From Candidatus Phycosocius bacilliformis (lineage in GTDB: Bacteria; Pseudomonadota; Alphaproteobacteria; Caulobacterales; Aquidulcibacteraceae), in contig NZ_BFBR01000005.1 of assembly GCF_003112735.1 (NCBI RefSeq), forward strand, positions 192,877-256,876: DNA of 64,000 bases, read 5' to 3'. This document shows positions 35,909 to 44,714 of the stretch, in pieces. The notes beneath the pieces were generated by a model. That model was not told the origin of the DNA. It saw only the letters and a list, made by a program, of their open reading frames with translations, and did no database searches. The translations under genes and the position numbers were made by a program. The stretch's first letter is position 1, and each line of letters opens with the position of its first letter.

Positions 35909-36814
35909 ATGCGCGATCTTCAGCATATCAAGTCTATACAAGCATTTGAGGCAGCAGCTCGCCACTTAAGTTTTCCTGCAGCGGCAAAAGAATTATTTGT
36001 TACCCCTGCGGCCGTTGGTCAGCAGGTGCGGTTGTTAGAAAGCGTGCTGGGGTTCAAATTGTTTCAACGACAGCAGCACGGTAGCCACCGGTTGAGCTTA
36101 ACACCAGAGGCAGAACGCGCTCTGCCGGAAATCCAACTTGGCTTTCGCGCTCTCGCCGCCGGCATGGCACAATTGCGGGCCGCGGCCCAATCGACCCATT
36201 TGACCATCTCGGCCTCACAAGTTGTGACGTCGAAATGGTTGTTGCCGATTTTGGAAGCGTTTGCGGACCGCTATCCAGATATCGATATAAGGCTTGAAGT
36301 GACCGACAAGCTTGTCGATTTGGCCGTGGGCCAAGCAGATGTTGCAATCCGATGTGGTGGGGGAAATTGGCCTGGGCTTACGGCTGAACATTTGTTTGAC
36401 GAGTCAATGATTGTGGTGTGCGCACCGTCTCTCAGCGTTGACATAAAGGAGCCTGCGGATCTTCTACAATTTACCTTGTTGCATGACTCAAACGCCTATT
36501 CTGGACCTGTATTTCCAGATTGGGAGGCATGGTTTGGGGCTCAAGGACTAAAGCTGGACCCAAACCACAAGGGGTTTAAGATCAATGCGCCACTTGCCTT
36601 AATAGATGCAACCATCATGGGGCAAGGCATTGCATTAGTCCGCCACCAACTGGTGAAAGCCGATTTGGCGGCCGGTCGACTTCACCGGGTTTGTTCGGAT
36701 ATTCAGCACCCCGTTTCATGGGGTTATTATCTTGTTTGGAGCAGTGCAGCAGATAACAGACCAAGCACCAAACTATTCCGCAGCTGGCTGCTTGAGACCG
36801 TTCGCGCCAAATGA
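35909..36814 (+). CDS. LysR-family transcriptional regulator (GcvA-like)
   Basis: 301 residues. The N-terminal winged helix (IQAFEAAARHLSFPAAAKELFVTPAAVGQQVRLLE, read in pieces) is the GcvA/AmpR-type helix-turn-helix. The rest is a type 2 periplasmic-binding-like effector domain (KWLLPILEAFADRYPDIDIRLE; VALVRHQLV). It probably controls the divergent SDR gene and itself. GC content appears lower than in the flanking genes. Confidence 0.88.
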   Translation: MRDLQHIKSIQAFEAAARHLSFPAAAKELFVTPAAVGQQVRLLESVLGFKLFQRQQHGSHRLSLTPEAERALPEIQLGFRALAAGMAQLRAAAQSTHLTISASQVVTSKWLLPILEAFADRYPDIDIRLEVTDKLVDLAVGQADVAIRCGGGNWPGLTAEHLFDESMIVVCAPSLSVDIKEPADLLQFTLLHDSNAYSGPVFPDWEAWFGAQGLKLDPNHKGFKINAPLALIDATIMGQGIALVRHQLVKADLAAGRLHRVCSDIQHPVSWGYYLVWSSAADNRPSTKLFRSWLLETVRAK

Positions 36815-37006
36815 GTGTGTTTTCCCGCGCCTGACGCGCGCCTGTTTCGCACCGGAAATTTCCAGCGGTGCCTTTCTTTCGCTGTAGGTGACTTGAAGCC
36901 CAATCTCGGTCCAGCCTCGAACCGCCACGCGGCTCGCAAAGCCGACCGGCCGCCGGCCCTGATGTGCCGTCCTGTCGAAGCGCCTTTGGTGCATGAGACA
37001 AAAAAG

Positions 37007-37082
37007 TGGTGCCCGGAGCCGGAATCGAACCAGCGACACGCGGATTTTCAATCCGCTGCTCTACCGACTGAGCTATCCGGGC
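37007..37082 (-). tRNA. tRNA-Phe (GAA)
   Basis: 76 nt on the minus strand with encoded CCA. Acceptor stem GCCCGGA pairs with TCCGGGC, the D-loop has AGCTCAGTCGGTAGAGCA, the anticodon loop reads TTGAAAA with anticodon GAA, and the T-loop is GGTTCGATTCC. It lies 22 bp downstream of yacG on the same strand, so it is probably at the end of the infA transcript. Its 3' end faces the lower-GC LysR/SDR pair. Confidence 0.97.
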
Positions 37083-37103
37083 AACCTGTCGGGAGGCAGG
37101 CGT

Positions 37104-37292
37104 TTAGCGGATCAGATTGTCTCTGTCCATGCTTTCCTCTGCATCCTTTATGCCATTGTCCTCTTCATGCACAGGAATGGCATAGCTGCCATTGAGCCAG
37201 CGACCCAGGTCGAGGTCAGCACAGCGTTTGGAACAGAATGGTCGATACGCGTGGTCGGTTGGTTTGCCACATTCAGGACAGATACGGCTCAT
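37104..37292 (-). CDS. yacG: DNA gyrase inhibitor YacG (zinc-binding)
   Basis: 62 residues. CPECG followed by FCSKRCADLDLGRWLNGSYAIP is the YacG zinc ribbon (CxxC...CxxxC). It binds gyrase B and limits its activity in E. coli. The start overlaps the RNase gene stop by 4 bp. Order infA-maf-RNase-yacG is the usual alphaproteobacterial one. Confidence 0.93.
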   Translation of the reverse strand: MSRICPECGKPTDHAYRPFCSKRCADLDLGRWLNGSYAIPVHEEDNGIKDAEESMDRDNLIR

Positions 37293-38386
37293 GTTATCAC
37301 CACCTCACACGTGGCTTGGCCTGGCCGGGCGGCTTCCAGCCGATAGGCCCCGCCTATGGTGTCTGCCACTTCCCCTTGCCAGCCGATTGGGTCGGCCTGC
37401 AGAAAGGCCAACGCAGCCTGTGGCGCGATCAGCGTGACGTGGCGGCCTTTGGCTGTGCGCAAGGCCTCTGCCAAGCGGGCGATGCCGTCAATGGCCAGTG
37501 TCTCGCCGGTTGGTTGGCCTGATCGGTCGAGACAGATATCAGCCAATGCCGGGCGGCGCTTTTGCCGGGCGATTTCGGCGATACCCAGACGCGAGACGGG
37601 CAAGACTTCGGTCTTGGGCGCGGCAACACCGCCGTTCTTTTCCGCATCAAACGCGCTGATCAGGGCTTTGGTCAGCGCTTCTGGGTCGCCTTTGCGGCGT
37701 GGGCCGGTGAAGTCAACACAGATGAGGCCGGCCAATCCGCGCAGGCGGATCTGGCGCACAATTTCGGGCACGGCGGCCAGATTAAGGCTGCGGGCAAAAC
37801 GGGCTGGATCGCTGCCGCCGGTCTCGCGATTGGCACTGTCCACATCAATGGCGGTGAGCGCCCGGGTGCACTCGATGGTGAGAACCCCACCCCCAGGGAT
37901 GGCAACTTCTGGGACGAGTGCGGCCTCAAAAGCGGCATCAAGGCGGTCAATCTCAACGCCTTCGGCCTCACGAGGTTCGCCCGGCCAACCATGCCAGGGC
38001 GGCACATCCTGGATCAAGGCAGGGCACGGCCCAGCGGGGGCAAGCCCCTCGCTCACCACCGTGGGGCCTTTGCCGCCTTCGGCCTCGCGCACCACACGGA
38101 CATGAAGGCCCGCGCCGACGCGCATATCGGGGTCGCGCTCACGCCCAAAAGGCGCAAAAGCAGGCTCACCCACGCCAAGGTCGAGGAAAGCCCCGCCCAA
38201 TCGGGTATCAAGGGCGGTGACGCGGGCGGCATAAGTCTGCCCCCAGCGGGCACGCGCCTCATGGGTGGACCAGCGTTCAAGCCGCAAGTCGACAATGCGG
38301 TCGCGGTCGATCAGGGCGGCACGCAACTCACCGATCCGCTCATGGATCAGAATTTCACGAACAGGCGGGCGGGAATTTTGGCTCAT
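37289..38386 (-). CDS. Ribonuclease E/G-family protein
   Basis: 365 residues, short compared with RNase G (about 490). An S1-like N-terminal region (LGGAFLDLGVGEPAF) leads into the catalytic core, where ALTAIDVDSAN and GLICVDFTGPRRKGD carry the two metal-binding aspartates. The C-terminal zinc-link and small domains of RNase E are absent. It probably trims rRNA or tRNA precursors. Coupled by 4-bp overlaps to both maf and yacG. Confidence 0.88.
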   Translation of the reverse strand: MSQNSRPPVREILIHERIGELRAALIDRDRIVDLRLERWSTHEARARWGQTYAARVTALDTRLGGAFLDLGVGEPAFAPFGRERDPDMRVGAGLHVRVVREAEGGKGPTVVSEGLAPAGPCPALIQDVPPWHGWPGEPREAEGVEIDRLDAAFEAALVPEVAIPGGGVLTIECTRALTAIDVDSANRETGGSDPARFARSLNLAAVPEIVRQIRLRGLAGLICVDFTGPRRKGDPEALTKALISAFDAEKNGGVAAPKTEVLPVSRLGIAEIARQKRRPALADICLDRSGQPTGETLAIDGIARLAEALRTAKGRHVTLIAPQAALAFLQADPIGWQGEVADTIGGAYRLEAARPGQATCEVVIT

Positions 38387-38958
38387 GCCTGCCCCCGCCG
38401 ATAGCCTAATCCTTCAAGCAGGCAGACGGTTTCATAGAGTGGCAAGCCCATGACGGCCTCCCACGAACCGTTGAGATGCAGGCAAAAGGCCCCGGCAAGA
38501 CCCTGGATGCCATAACCGCCAGCCTTACCCTGCCATTGCCCGCTGTCGAGATAGGTGTCGATGTCCTGCTGACTCAAGCGTTTGAACGCCAGTCGCGTTT
38601 CCACCGCGCGACTGGCTGTCCGCGCACCAAAGTGCACAGCCACAGCCGTGGTCACCCGATGATTCCGCCCGGACAATAGAGTGAGGCAGGCTTTGGCCTC
38701 CTCGCGGGTTTCGGCCTTGGGCAAAAGGCGGCGACCGACAGCCACCACAGTATCAGCAGCCAACACCAAAGCGTCAGGATGGTCGGCAGCCACGGCAGCG
38801 GCCTTGGCACGGGCCAGCCGCAAGCCAAGTTGACGGGCGGTTTCGCCACGAAGCGGGGTTTCGTCCAGATCTGCCGGACAAATGGCATCAGGGAGGATGC
38901 CGACTCTGGCCAGAAGCTCTTGTCGGCGCGGCGAGGCGCTCGCCAGGATAAGCTTCAT
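38383..38958 (-). CDS. maf: Maf-family nucleotide pyrophosphatase
   Basis: 191 residues. LILASASPRRQELL is the N-terminal Maf motif, LDETPLRGE and LAADTVVAVGRR supply the catalytic residues, and GRNHRVTT is the substrate loop. It hydrolyses dTTP/UTP or modified nucleotides to monophosphates. It lies 10 bp downstream of infA and overlaps the RNase gene. Confidence 0.94.
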   Translation of the reverse strand: MKLILASASPRRQELLARVGILPDAICPADLDETPLRGETARQLGLRLARAKAAAVAADHPDALVLAADTVVAVGRRLLPKAETREEAKACLTLLSGRNHRVTTAVAVHFGARTASRAVETRLAFKRLSQQDIDTYLDSGQWQGKAGGYGIQGLAGAFCLHLNGSWEAVMGLPLYETVCLLEGLGYRRGQA

Positions 38959-38968
38959 GGGCGTTTGC

Positions 38969-39187
38969 TTACCGGAACCGGTAGGTGACCCGGCCCTTGG
39001 TCAGGTCATACGGGGTCATTTCGACCAGAACTTTATCGCCTGCGAGCACGCGAATGCGGTTCTTACGCAATTTACCAGCCGTGTGGCCGATAATTTCATG
39101 TTCATTTTCAAGGCGGATGCGGAAAGTGGCATTGGGCAGAAGCTCCACCACTGTTCCTTGAAACTCGAGCAATTCTTCTTTTGACAT
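38969..39187 (-). CDS. infA: Translation initiation factor IF-1
   Basis: 72 residues, the exact family length, from the ATG at 39187 with GGGAGA upstream. A single S1/OB fold: [35 protein letters not shown] and [18 protein letters not shown]. First gene of the infA-maf-RNase-yacG-tRNA-Phe unit. The 278 bp between it and the divergent reductase gene hold its promoter but show no other feature. Confidence 0.97.
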   Translation of the reverse strand: MSKEELLEFQGTVVELLPNATFRIRLENEHEIIGHTAGKLRKNRIRVLAGDKVLVEMTPYDLTKGRVTYRFR

Positions 39188-39465
39188 TGGGTCTCCCGGC
39201 CAGCCATCACAGGTCAGGCTGAACAATCAGCTGTGATCGGCGGCTCTATAGTCCGTTTCGGGGGCAAAAAGCCAGTACCTAGGCCAGTAAGGGGCTGCCG
39301 GGCGCAGTCCGGGTTCGCGGGCGTCTCAATGCCCATGTGCGACAACGTGCCCACTGTCAGTCAGCCTTGCTCAAGGCTTCAGTGAGTTTCAATCACACAA
39401 GACTTGCGGCTATAGGATAAAGCAATCCATTGTGACCCTTCGACCAGCCAGAGGCTTATTCTCCC

Positions 39466-40239
39466 GTGTCCGCTTTTACGACTGAGACCGTGCTCGACGT
39501 TCAGCACTATACAGACCGCTTGTTTCGCTTCCGCACCACCCGCGCGCCGGCCTTCCGCTTCCGCACCGGTGAGTTCGTGATGATGGGGCTCGAAATAGAC
39601 GGCAAGCCCTTGGTACGGGCCTATTCCATCGCCAGCCCCAATTGGGATGAAGAGCTGGAGTTTTACTCGATCAAAGTACCTGATGGGCCGCTCACATCGA
39701 AATTATGCGACATTGTCGTGGGCGATCATGTTCTGGTTGGGCGCAAGCCGGTTGGCACGCTGGTGCTTGACGCCCTATTGCCGGGCAAGCGGGTCTATAT
39801 GGTTGCAACAGGAACCGGTATTGCCCCCTTTGCCAGCCTGATCCGCGATCCTGAGACTTATGAGCGGTTCGAGCAGGTGATCCTCACCCACACCTGCCGC
39901 AATGTGGATGAATTGGCCTATGGCATCGAACTGGTCGCCAGCCTCAAAGAAGACCCCTTGGTGGGTGAATATATTGAGGCAGGTCGCCTCATTCATGACA
40001 CCAGCGCCACGCGCGAGCCACATATTCACCAAGGCCGCTTGCCTGCCCGCGTGAGTGATGGCAGCTTCTTTTCCGACCATGGCTTGCCGCCCTTCAACCC
40101 GGAGGAGGATCGCGGCATGATTTGTGGCTCTATGGACATGCTGAATTCATGTAAATCGATGTTTGAACAGGCTGGATTTACCGAAGGATCGGTCAGTCAG
40201 CCTGGCCAGTTTGTTTATGAGAAAGCTTTTGTCGGCTGA
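39466..40239 (+). CDS. fpr: Ferredoxin-NADP+ reductase
   Basis: 257 residues from a GTG. RAYSIASPNWDEELEFYSI is the FAD-binding RxYS motif, MVATGTGIAPFASLIRDP is the NADP-binding glycine region, and the C-terminal FVYEKAFVG matches bacterial subclass II reductases. It exchanges electrons between NADPH and ferredoxin or flavodoxin, often in oxidative stress response. 23 bp upstream of folA. Confidence 0.93.
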   Translation: MSAFTTETVLDVQHYTDRLFRFRTTRAPAFRFRTGEFVMMGLEIDGKPLVRAYSIASPNWDEELEFYSIKVPDGPLTSKLCDIVVGDHVLVGRKPVGTLVLDALLPGKRVYMVATGTGIAPFASLIRDPETYERFEQVILTHTCRNVDELAYGIELVASLKEDPLVGEYIEAGRLIHDTSATREPHIHQGRLPARVSDGSFFSDHGLPPFNPEEDRGMICGSMDMLNSCKSMFEQAGFTEGSVSQPGQFVYEKAFVG

Positions 40240-40262
40240 ACCGGGTCGCCGGGAGTGTTTAG

Positions 40263-40796
40263 ATGTCGGAGATTCGCCTATCCATCGTGGTCGCGCGGGC
40301 GGCCAATCATGTCATCGGCCAAGATCAAGATTTGCCGTGGCGCCTCGCAAGTGATCTGAAACACTTCAAGGCTGTGACGATGGGCAAGCCTGTCATCATG
40401 GGGCGCAAGACGTGGCAATCAATTGGCCGTGCCCTGCCCGGCCGACCCAATTTGGTGGTTACACGCGATACAGGCTTTTCGGCCCCCGGTGCCAGCGTCT
40501 GGACGGGTTTGGAGACAGCGATTGCAGCGGCGAAGGCCATGGCCCAACTTGACGGCCAACCCGAGGTCTGTGTCATCGGCGGGGGCGAGATTTATGCTGC
40601 CACCCTCAAAAGTGCTGACCGTTTGTATCTGACGGATGTTGATGCCTGTCCGAAAGGCTCAACCCTATTTCCTGAACTCGACGAAGGCCAGTGGCGTGAA
40701 GTTTCGCGCACGCCCTTCATAGCCGGCCCAAAGGATGATCATGATTTTGTGGTGCGCGTGCTGGACCGGCGCACACCGGCAGACACAAGACCCTAA
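40263..40796 (+). CDS. folA: Dihydrofolate reductase
   Basis: 177 residues. IVVARAANHVIGQDQDLPWRLASDLKHF holds the substrate acid (Asp of LPWRL context), GRKTWQSIGRALPGRPNLVVTR binds NADPH, and IGGGEIYAATL and YLTDVDA complete the set. It reduces dihydrofolate for thymidylate and purine synthesis. GGGAG lies 7 nt before the ATG. Confidence 0.95.
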   Translation: MSEIRLSIVVARAANHVIGQDQDLPWRLASDLKHFKAVTMGKPVIMGRKTWQSIGRALPGRPNLVVTRDTGFSAPGASVWTGLETAIAAAKAMAQLDGQPEVCVIGGGEIYAATLKSADRLYLTDVDACPKGSTLFPELDEGQWREVSRTPFIAGPKDDHDFVVRVLDRRTPADTRP

Positions 40797-40826
40797 CCTT
40801 GATGGCGGCTCTGCGGCACCAAGCGG

Positions 40827-41105
40827 TCAACGGTTGGAGATGGACTGATAGAGCCGCAGGATCTGCAAAGTCGCCCCATCATTGGTCGGCTTGCCACCCT
40901 CATCCAACTCTTCCTGCAAGGCCAAGCTTTCAATTTCGGCTTGCAGTGCAACCGATAATTTATCGCGCAGGACGGGATCGTGGCTGCTCAAAACTTCCCA
41001 CAAGGTGCGCGTCATCCGCAAGGCGACATCGGCATCAATTCGAACACCGAGTAATTGGGACTGGTCTTCCTGGGTGCGTGCCGATTGCAAAACCACCTCC
41101 ATCAC
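40827..41105 (-). CDS. Hypothetical 92-residue protein
   Basis: Starts with two adjacent ATGs (41105 or 41102). Largely helical with acidic character (ALQAEIESLALQEELDEGG); no signal, span or motif recognised. It lies convergent to folA. The ~210 bp between it and the RusA-like gene hold no gene I can support. Confidence 0.5.
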   Translation of the reverse strand: MMEVVLQSARTQEDQSQLLGVRIDADVALRMTRTLWEVLSSHDPVLRDKLSVALQAEIESLALQEELDEGGKPTNDGATLQILRLYQSISNR

Positions 41106-41316
41106 TGCGTTTGATCTATTCTTCGCTCAAAAGGCTCTGAACTATGACATGACTTCAGGTTACCTGACTGGATGTTTACAAAAGGTTTCGCACCACGTTC
41201 GCACGGAATTGAGGTCTCGGCAGAGGCAAGGACTGGTCTTGCGCAGCTTGGCACTGGCGAGCACACTGATGTCCACCAAGAGATTGTCGATTTGACTAGG
41301 CAGAAGGCGCGCGACC

Positions 41317-41688
41317 ATGGATGAAACAGAACGCGAAGAGCCTTGGCGCGGTAGCGGCGCGACCAAGGGTCGCCAAATCGGCAGCCGCTCGGAATTTCTC
41401 ATCTTGGAAGTGACCTCTCAATCGCGCGTCTATAAGCAAAAGCTCGACCGCTTGTTGCGCACCGAGTTGCGCGTGCGCCCCCGTCATGGTGAGTTTGAAG
41501 TGGAAATTCTGATTGATCTCAATCGTGACTATCCCGCGATCGACCTTGATAATGTGGCTAAAGCGGTGCTCGACGGCATCAAGGGCGCGGTTTTTTTCGA
41601 CGATTCCCAAGTGATGCGATTGGTTGTCGAAAAGCGCTGGGCCCAAAGCGAGCGTGTGCAGGTGCGTGCATGGCCGCGCCAGGATTGA
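41317..41688 (+). CDS. RusA-like Holliday-junction endonuclease
   Basis: 123 residues. DLDNVAKAVLDGIKGAVFFDDSQV contains the RusA acidic residues (D-x-D-N...DD). RusA resolvases are usually phage-borne; here there is no flanking phage gene, and chromosomal copies are common in alphaproteobacteria. The N-terminal ~20 residues are extra and polar. Confidence 0.8.
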   Translation: MDETEREEPWRGSGATKGRQIGSRSEFLILEVTSQSRVYKQKLDRLLRTELRVRPRHGEFEVEILIDLNRDYPAIDLDNVAKAVLDGIKGAVFFDDSQVMRLVVEKRWAQSERVQVRAWPRQD

Positions 41689-41730
41689 GGCGTATCAGGT
41701 CACAACATGCTCAGCCTCTGACATACAGAC

Positions 41731-41748
41731 AATTTGTTACAACAAATT
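41731..41748. promoter_or_regulatory. Palindromic operator candidate upstream of the pot genes
   Basis: AATTTGTT-AC-AACAAATT, perfect 8-bp arms, 82 bp upstream of the permease start. Its AT-rich symmetric shape suits a dimeric helix-turn-helix repressor. No regulator gene is adjacent. Confidence 0.4.
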
Positions 41749-41829
41749 CAGTAAAATGCGACCTTCCCCCCTCGACAGAGCTCAGTTGTTGGGTTTGAAA
41801 TGGATTTCTGGACCTGTTGAGGGCGCAAG

Positions 41830-42723
41830 ATGAAAGACTGGCGGGAAGACAAAACCTTTTTCCGGGCAACCATCGCGCTGCCGGTCATCTGGTTCTTCAT
41901 CTTTTTCGTAATCCCCATGGCCATTGTCTGGGCCTATTCGGTGGGCGAAAATGTTGGCCCGGTGGATGTGGCAATTACAGGTACTTTTGCCAATTATGCC
42001 AAGGCATTCGCGCCGGAAGTCCTCAAAGTCATGGGCGATTCGATCTGGTTGGCAGCACTTACGACATTGATCTGTCTGGTTGTGGCTTTCCCCGTCGCCT
42101 TAGCCATGACTTTTGCCGACGACAAGCAGAAGACTTGGCTGCTTTTGTTGATCATGCTGCCATTCTGGACCAATCTCTTGATCCGCACCTATGCCTTGAT
42201 TGCCGTCATGCGCACCAGCGGGGTGATCAATACCGGGCTGGAAGGCCTGCACGGGCTCTTGATGACGGTGGGCCTTCCCCTTGGCTCATTTGAGCCTTTG
42301 CCCTTACTTTACAACAAGTTTGCCGTCGTAGTTGGCCTTGTCTATGTGCATTTGCCTTTCATGGTTCTGCCGCTTTATGCCGCCCTTGACCGTTTGGACA
42401 AAAGCCTGATCGAGGCCAGTCTCGATCTGGGTGCCGGCCATTTGGAGACCATACGGCGCGTGATCGTGCCGCTGGCAGCCCCGGGCATTGCTGCGGGCCT
42501 TGTCATCACCTTCATCCCGGCGTTGGGTGCCTATCTGACTCCAGACTTGTTGGGCGGACCGGATGATTTGATGATCGCGAGCTTGATTGAGCGGCAATTC
42601 AAGCGCGCCAATGATTGGCCGTTTGGGGCAGCCCTGTCCTTCATCCTGATGTATATCACATTGCTCTTCTTTGCTGTGCGCGCTTTCCTTGAGCGCAAAG
42701 GCGGAAAGGTGGGGGCACACTAA
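41830..42723 (+). CDS. potB: Spermidine/putrescine ABC transporter permease, PotB/PotH type
   Basis: 297 residues, six membrane spans. MLPFWTNLLIRTYALIAVM is characteristic of PotB/PotH, and the EAA loop reads EASLDLGAGHLETIRRVIVPLAAPG. It forms the inner-membrane channel with PotC. It overlaps potC by 1 bp. Confidence 0.9.
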   Translation: MKDWREDKTFFRATIALPVIWFFIFFVIPMAIVWAYSVGENVGPVDVAITGTFANYAKAFAPEVLKVMGDSIWLAALTTLICLVVAFPVALAMTFADDKQKTWLLLLIMLPFWTNLLIRTYALIAVMRTSGVINTGLEGLHGLLMTVGLPLGSFEPLPLLYNKFAVVVGLVYVHLPFMVLPLYAALDRLDKSLIEASLDLGAGHLETIRRVIVPLAAPGIAAGLVITFIPALGAYLTPDLLGGPDDLMIASLIERQFKRANDWPFGAALSFILMYITLLFFAVRAFLERKGGKVGAH

Positions 42724-43556
42724 TGGCCAACAAGCACCCGCGCGCACCCCTCGACTATCTCAATATGCCGGCGATGAAGGCATGGCTCGCCGGGGTTTTC
42801 ATCTTCCTTTACACCCCACTTTTGATCCTCATCCTGTTCAGCTTCAACGACAGTAAGGCCAATATCGTCTGGAAGGGTTTCACGCTCAAATGGTATGTGA
42901 AAGCGTTTGAGAACACCCAATTGCGGGAGGCTCTGCTCAACTCATTGTTGATCGCCGGGGTCTGTACAATCATTTCGGTTGTGCTGGGTGCTTTGATGGC
43001 CTTTGTCTTCTGGCGCTTCAAATTTCCGTTCAAAGGTCCTTTGGAAAGTGGCATGAGCCTACCGATTGTGGTGCCGGAAATCTGTTTCGGTGTGGCCGTG
43101 TTGATGTTTTTTGCCAAGCTCAACTTCCCCAATGACCTGCCCTATCCGTTCAACCTGACCCAGATCATTCTCGCCCATGTCACCTTTGCATTCCCCTTTG
43201 TCGCCATCGTGGTGCGCGCGCGTTTGGAAGGGTTTAATCAAGAGCTGGAAGCCGCAGCCCTTGATTTGGGTGCCACCCCCTATCAGGCGTTTCGGGATGT
43301 GATTATCCCGCATATGAAGCCGGGCCTGATCGCGGGTGCCCTGTTGGCCTTTACCCTGTCGTTGGATGATTTCGTCATCACTTTCTTTGCCTCAGGCCCC
43401 GGAACCATCACCTTCCCGGTTAAAGTCTATTCCATGGTGCGCTTCTCGGTCACGCCCGAGGTCAATGCCGCCTCGACCATTATCATCGTCATCACGGTGA
43501 TCGCCACAGTCCTGGCGCTGCGCGCCCAGTCCGCCACCTCCGCCAAAGCCAATTGA
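42723..43556 (+). CDS. potC: Spermidine/putrescine ABC transporter permease, PotC/PotI type
   Basis: 277 residues, six spans. IFLYTPLLILILFSFNDSK is the PotC N-terminus, the EAA loop reads EAAALDLGATPYQAFRDVIIPHMKPG, and TLSLDDFVITFFASGPG is typical of PotC/PotI. Partner of the preceding permease. 19 bp before potA. Confidence 0.92.
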   Translation: MANKHPRAPLDYLNMPAMKAWLAGVFIFLYTPLLILILFSFNDSKANIVWKGFTLKWYVKAFENTQLREALLNSLLIAGVCTIISVVLGALMAFVFWRFKFPFKGPLESGMSLPIVVPEICFGVAVLMFFAKLNFPNDLPYPFNLTQIILAHVTFAFPFVAIVVRARLEGFNQELEAAALDLGATPYQAFRDVIIPHMKPGLIAGALLAFTLSLDDFVITFFASGPGTITFPVKVYSMVRFSVTPEVNAASTIIIVITVIATVLALRAQSATSAKAN

Positions 43557-43575
43557 AGCCAGAAAGAGCCATCCC

Positions 43576-44703
43576 ATGAGTGATCGTGACACCATCATCC
43601 GGGTCGAAGAGGTAACCAAGCGCTATGGCAAGGTCACGGCGGTCGACCGTGTGACACTGGAAATCCCGCGCGGGGAATTCTTTGCCCTGTTGGGGCCTTC
43701 CGGCTGTGGCAAGACAACCTTGCTGCGCATGTTGGCCGGCTTTGAAATGCCGACCGAGGGCAAGATTTTCATCGACGGGGTGGATATGTCGTCCATCCCG
43801 CCCAACAAGCGGCCGGTGAATATGGTGTTCCAATCCTATGCCGTTTTCCCGCACATGACTGTGTTTGAAAATGTCGCTTATGGGTTGAAGTTCGACAATG
43901 TTCCCAAGTCCGAGCAATATGGACGGGTGATGGCGGCCTTGGCCGATGTTAAACTTGACCATCTGGCTGAGCGTAAGCCCGATCAGATGAGCGGCGGGCA
44001 GCGCCAGCGTGTGGCTTTGGCGCGCGCTCTGGTGAAGAAGCCAAAAGTGCTCTTGCTGGATGAGCCCTTAAGTGCGCTCGATGCCAAGCTGCGCGAGGCC
44101 ATGCGCTTTGAATTGGCGGAGCTACAAGACAAGGTGGGGATCACGTTCGTCATGGTCACACATGATCAGGATGAGGCTTTGGCCATGGCCTGCCGTTGTG
44201 CCGTGATGGATCGCGGCAAGCTGATGCAAACAGCCACCCCCTCCAATCTCTATGAATTCCCGGCCAATAAGTTTGTGGCTGACTTCATCGGCAGCGTGAA
44301 CCTGTTTGAAGGCACGTTGCAGGTCGATTTGCCCGATCATGCGATCGTCCATTCAGAAGAATTGGGCGGGCAAATCTATTTCGACCATGGCGTCAGCGGG
44401 GCCAGTGGAGAGAAAATGTGGGTCGGCATTCGGCCCGAGAAGATCGAATTGCTCAAGCGCGAGGAAGGCTCAAACCCGCCAACCCCAGAAGATGCCCCAC
44501 CAGGATGCAATGTGGCCGCGGGCACCATTCGCCAGATTTCCTATCTGGGCAGCGAAAGCATTTATGAGATTGACCTGATCAATGACCGGCGCATGCAGGT
44601 CTCTCGGCCCAATCTGTCCCGCTGGGATCAGGAGGATTTCACCTGGGGCGATGATGTCTGGCTGCGCTGGCACGGCGACAGCCCCGTGCTTTTGCAGAGT
44701 TGA
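43576..44703 (+). CDS. potA: Polyamine ABC transporter ATPase, PotA/PotG type
   Basis: 375 residues. Walker A GPSGCGKTTLLRML, signature MSGGQRQRVALARAL, Walker B VLLLDEPLSALD, the switch His in MVTHDQDEALAM, and a C-terminal TOBE domain (WVGIRPEKIELL). It powers uptake through PotB/PotC. No periplasmic binding protein (PotD/PotF) gene is in the cluster or elsewhere in the window. Confidence 0.92.
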   Translation: MSDRDTIIRVEEVTKRYGKVTAVDRVTLEIPRGEFFALLGPSGCGKTTLLRMLAGFEMPTEGKIFIDGVDMSSIPPNKRPVNMVFQSYAVFPHMTVFENVAYGLKFDNVPKSEQYGRVMAALADVKLDHLAERKPDQMSGGQRQRVALARALVKKPKVLLLDEPLSALDAKLREAMRFELAELQDKVGITFVMVTHDQDEALAMACRCAVMDRGKLMQTATPSNLYEFPANKFVADFIGSVNLFEGTLQVDLPDHAIVHSEELGGQIYFDHGVSGASGEKMWVGIRPEKIELLKREEGSNPPTPEDAPPGCNVAAGTIRQISYLGSESIYEIDLINDRRMQVSRPNLSRWDQEDFTWGDDVWLRWHGDSPVLLQS

Positions 44704-44714
44704 GGGCACCCCCA

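Noticed and set aside
41317-41688. RusA gene as sign of a prophage
   Set aside because: No terminase, capsid, integrase or lysis gene nearby; an isolated chromosomal copy is the simpler reading.
41817-42293. 158-codon frame overlapping potB
   Set aside because: Out-of-frame shadow; potB has membrane spans and the EAA loop.
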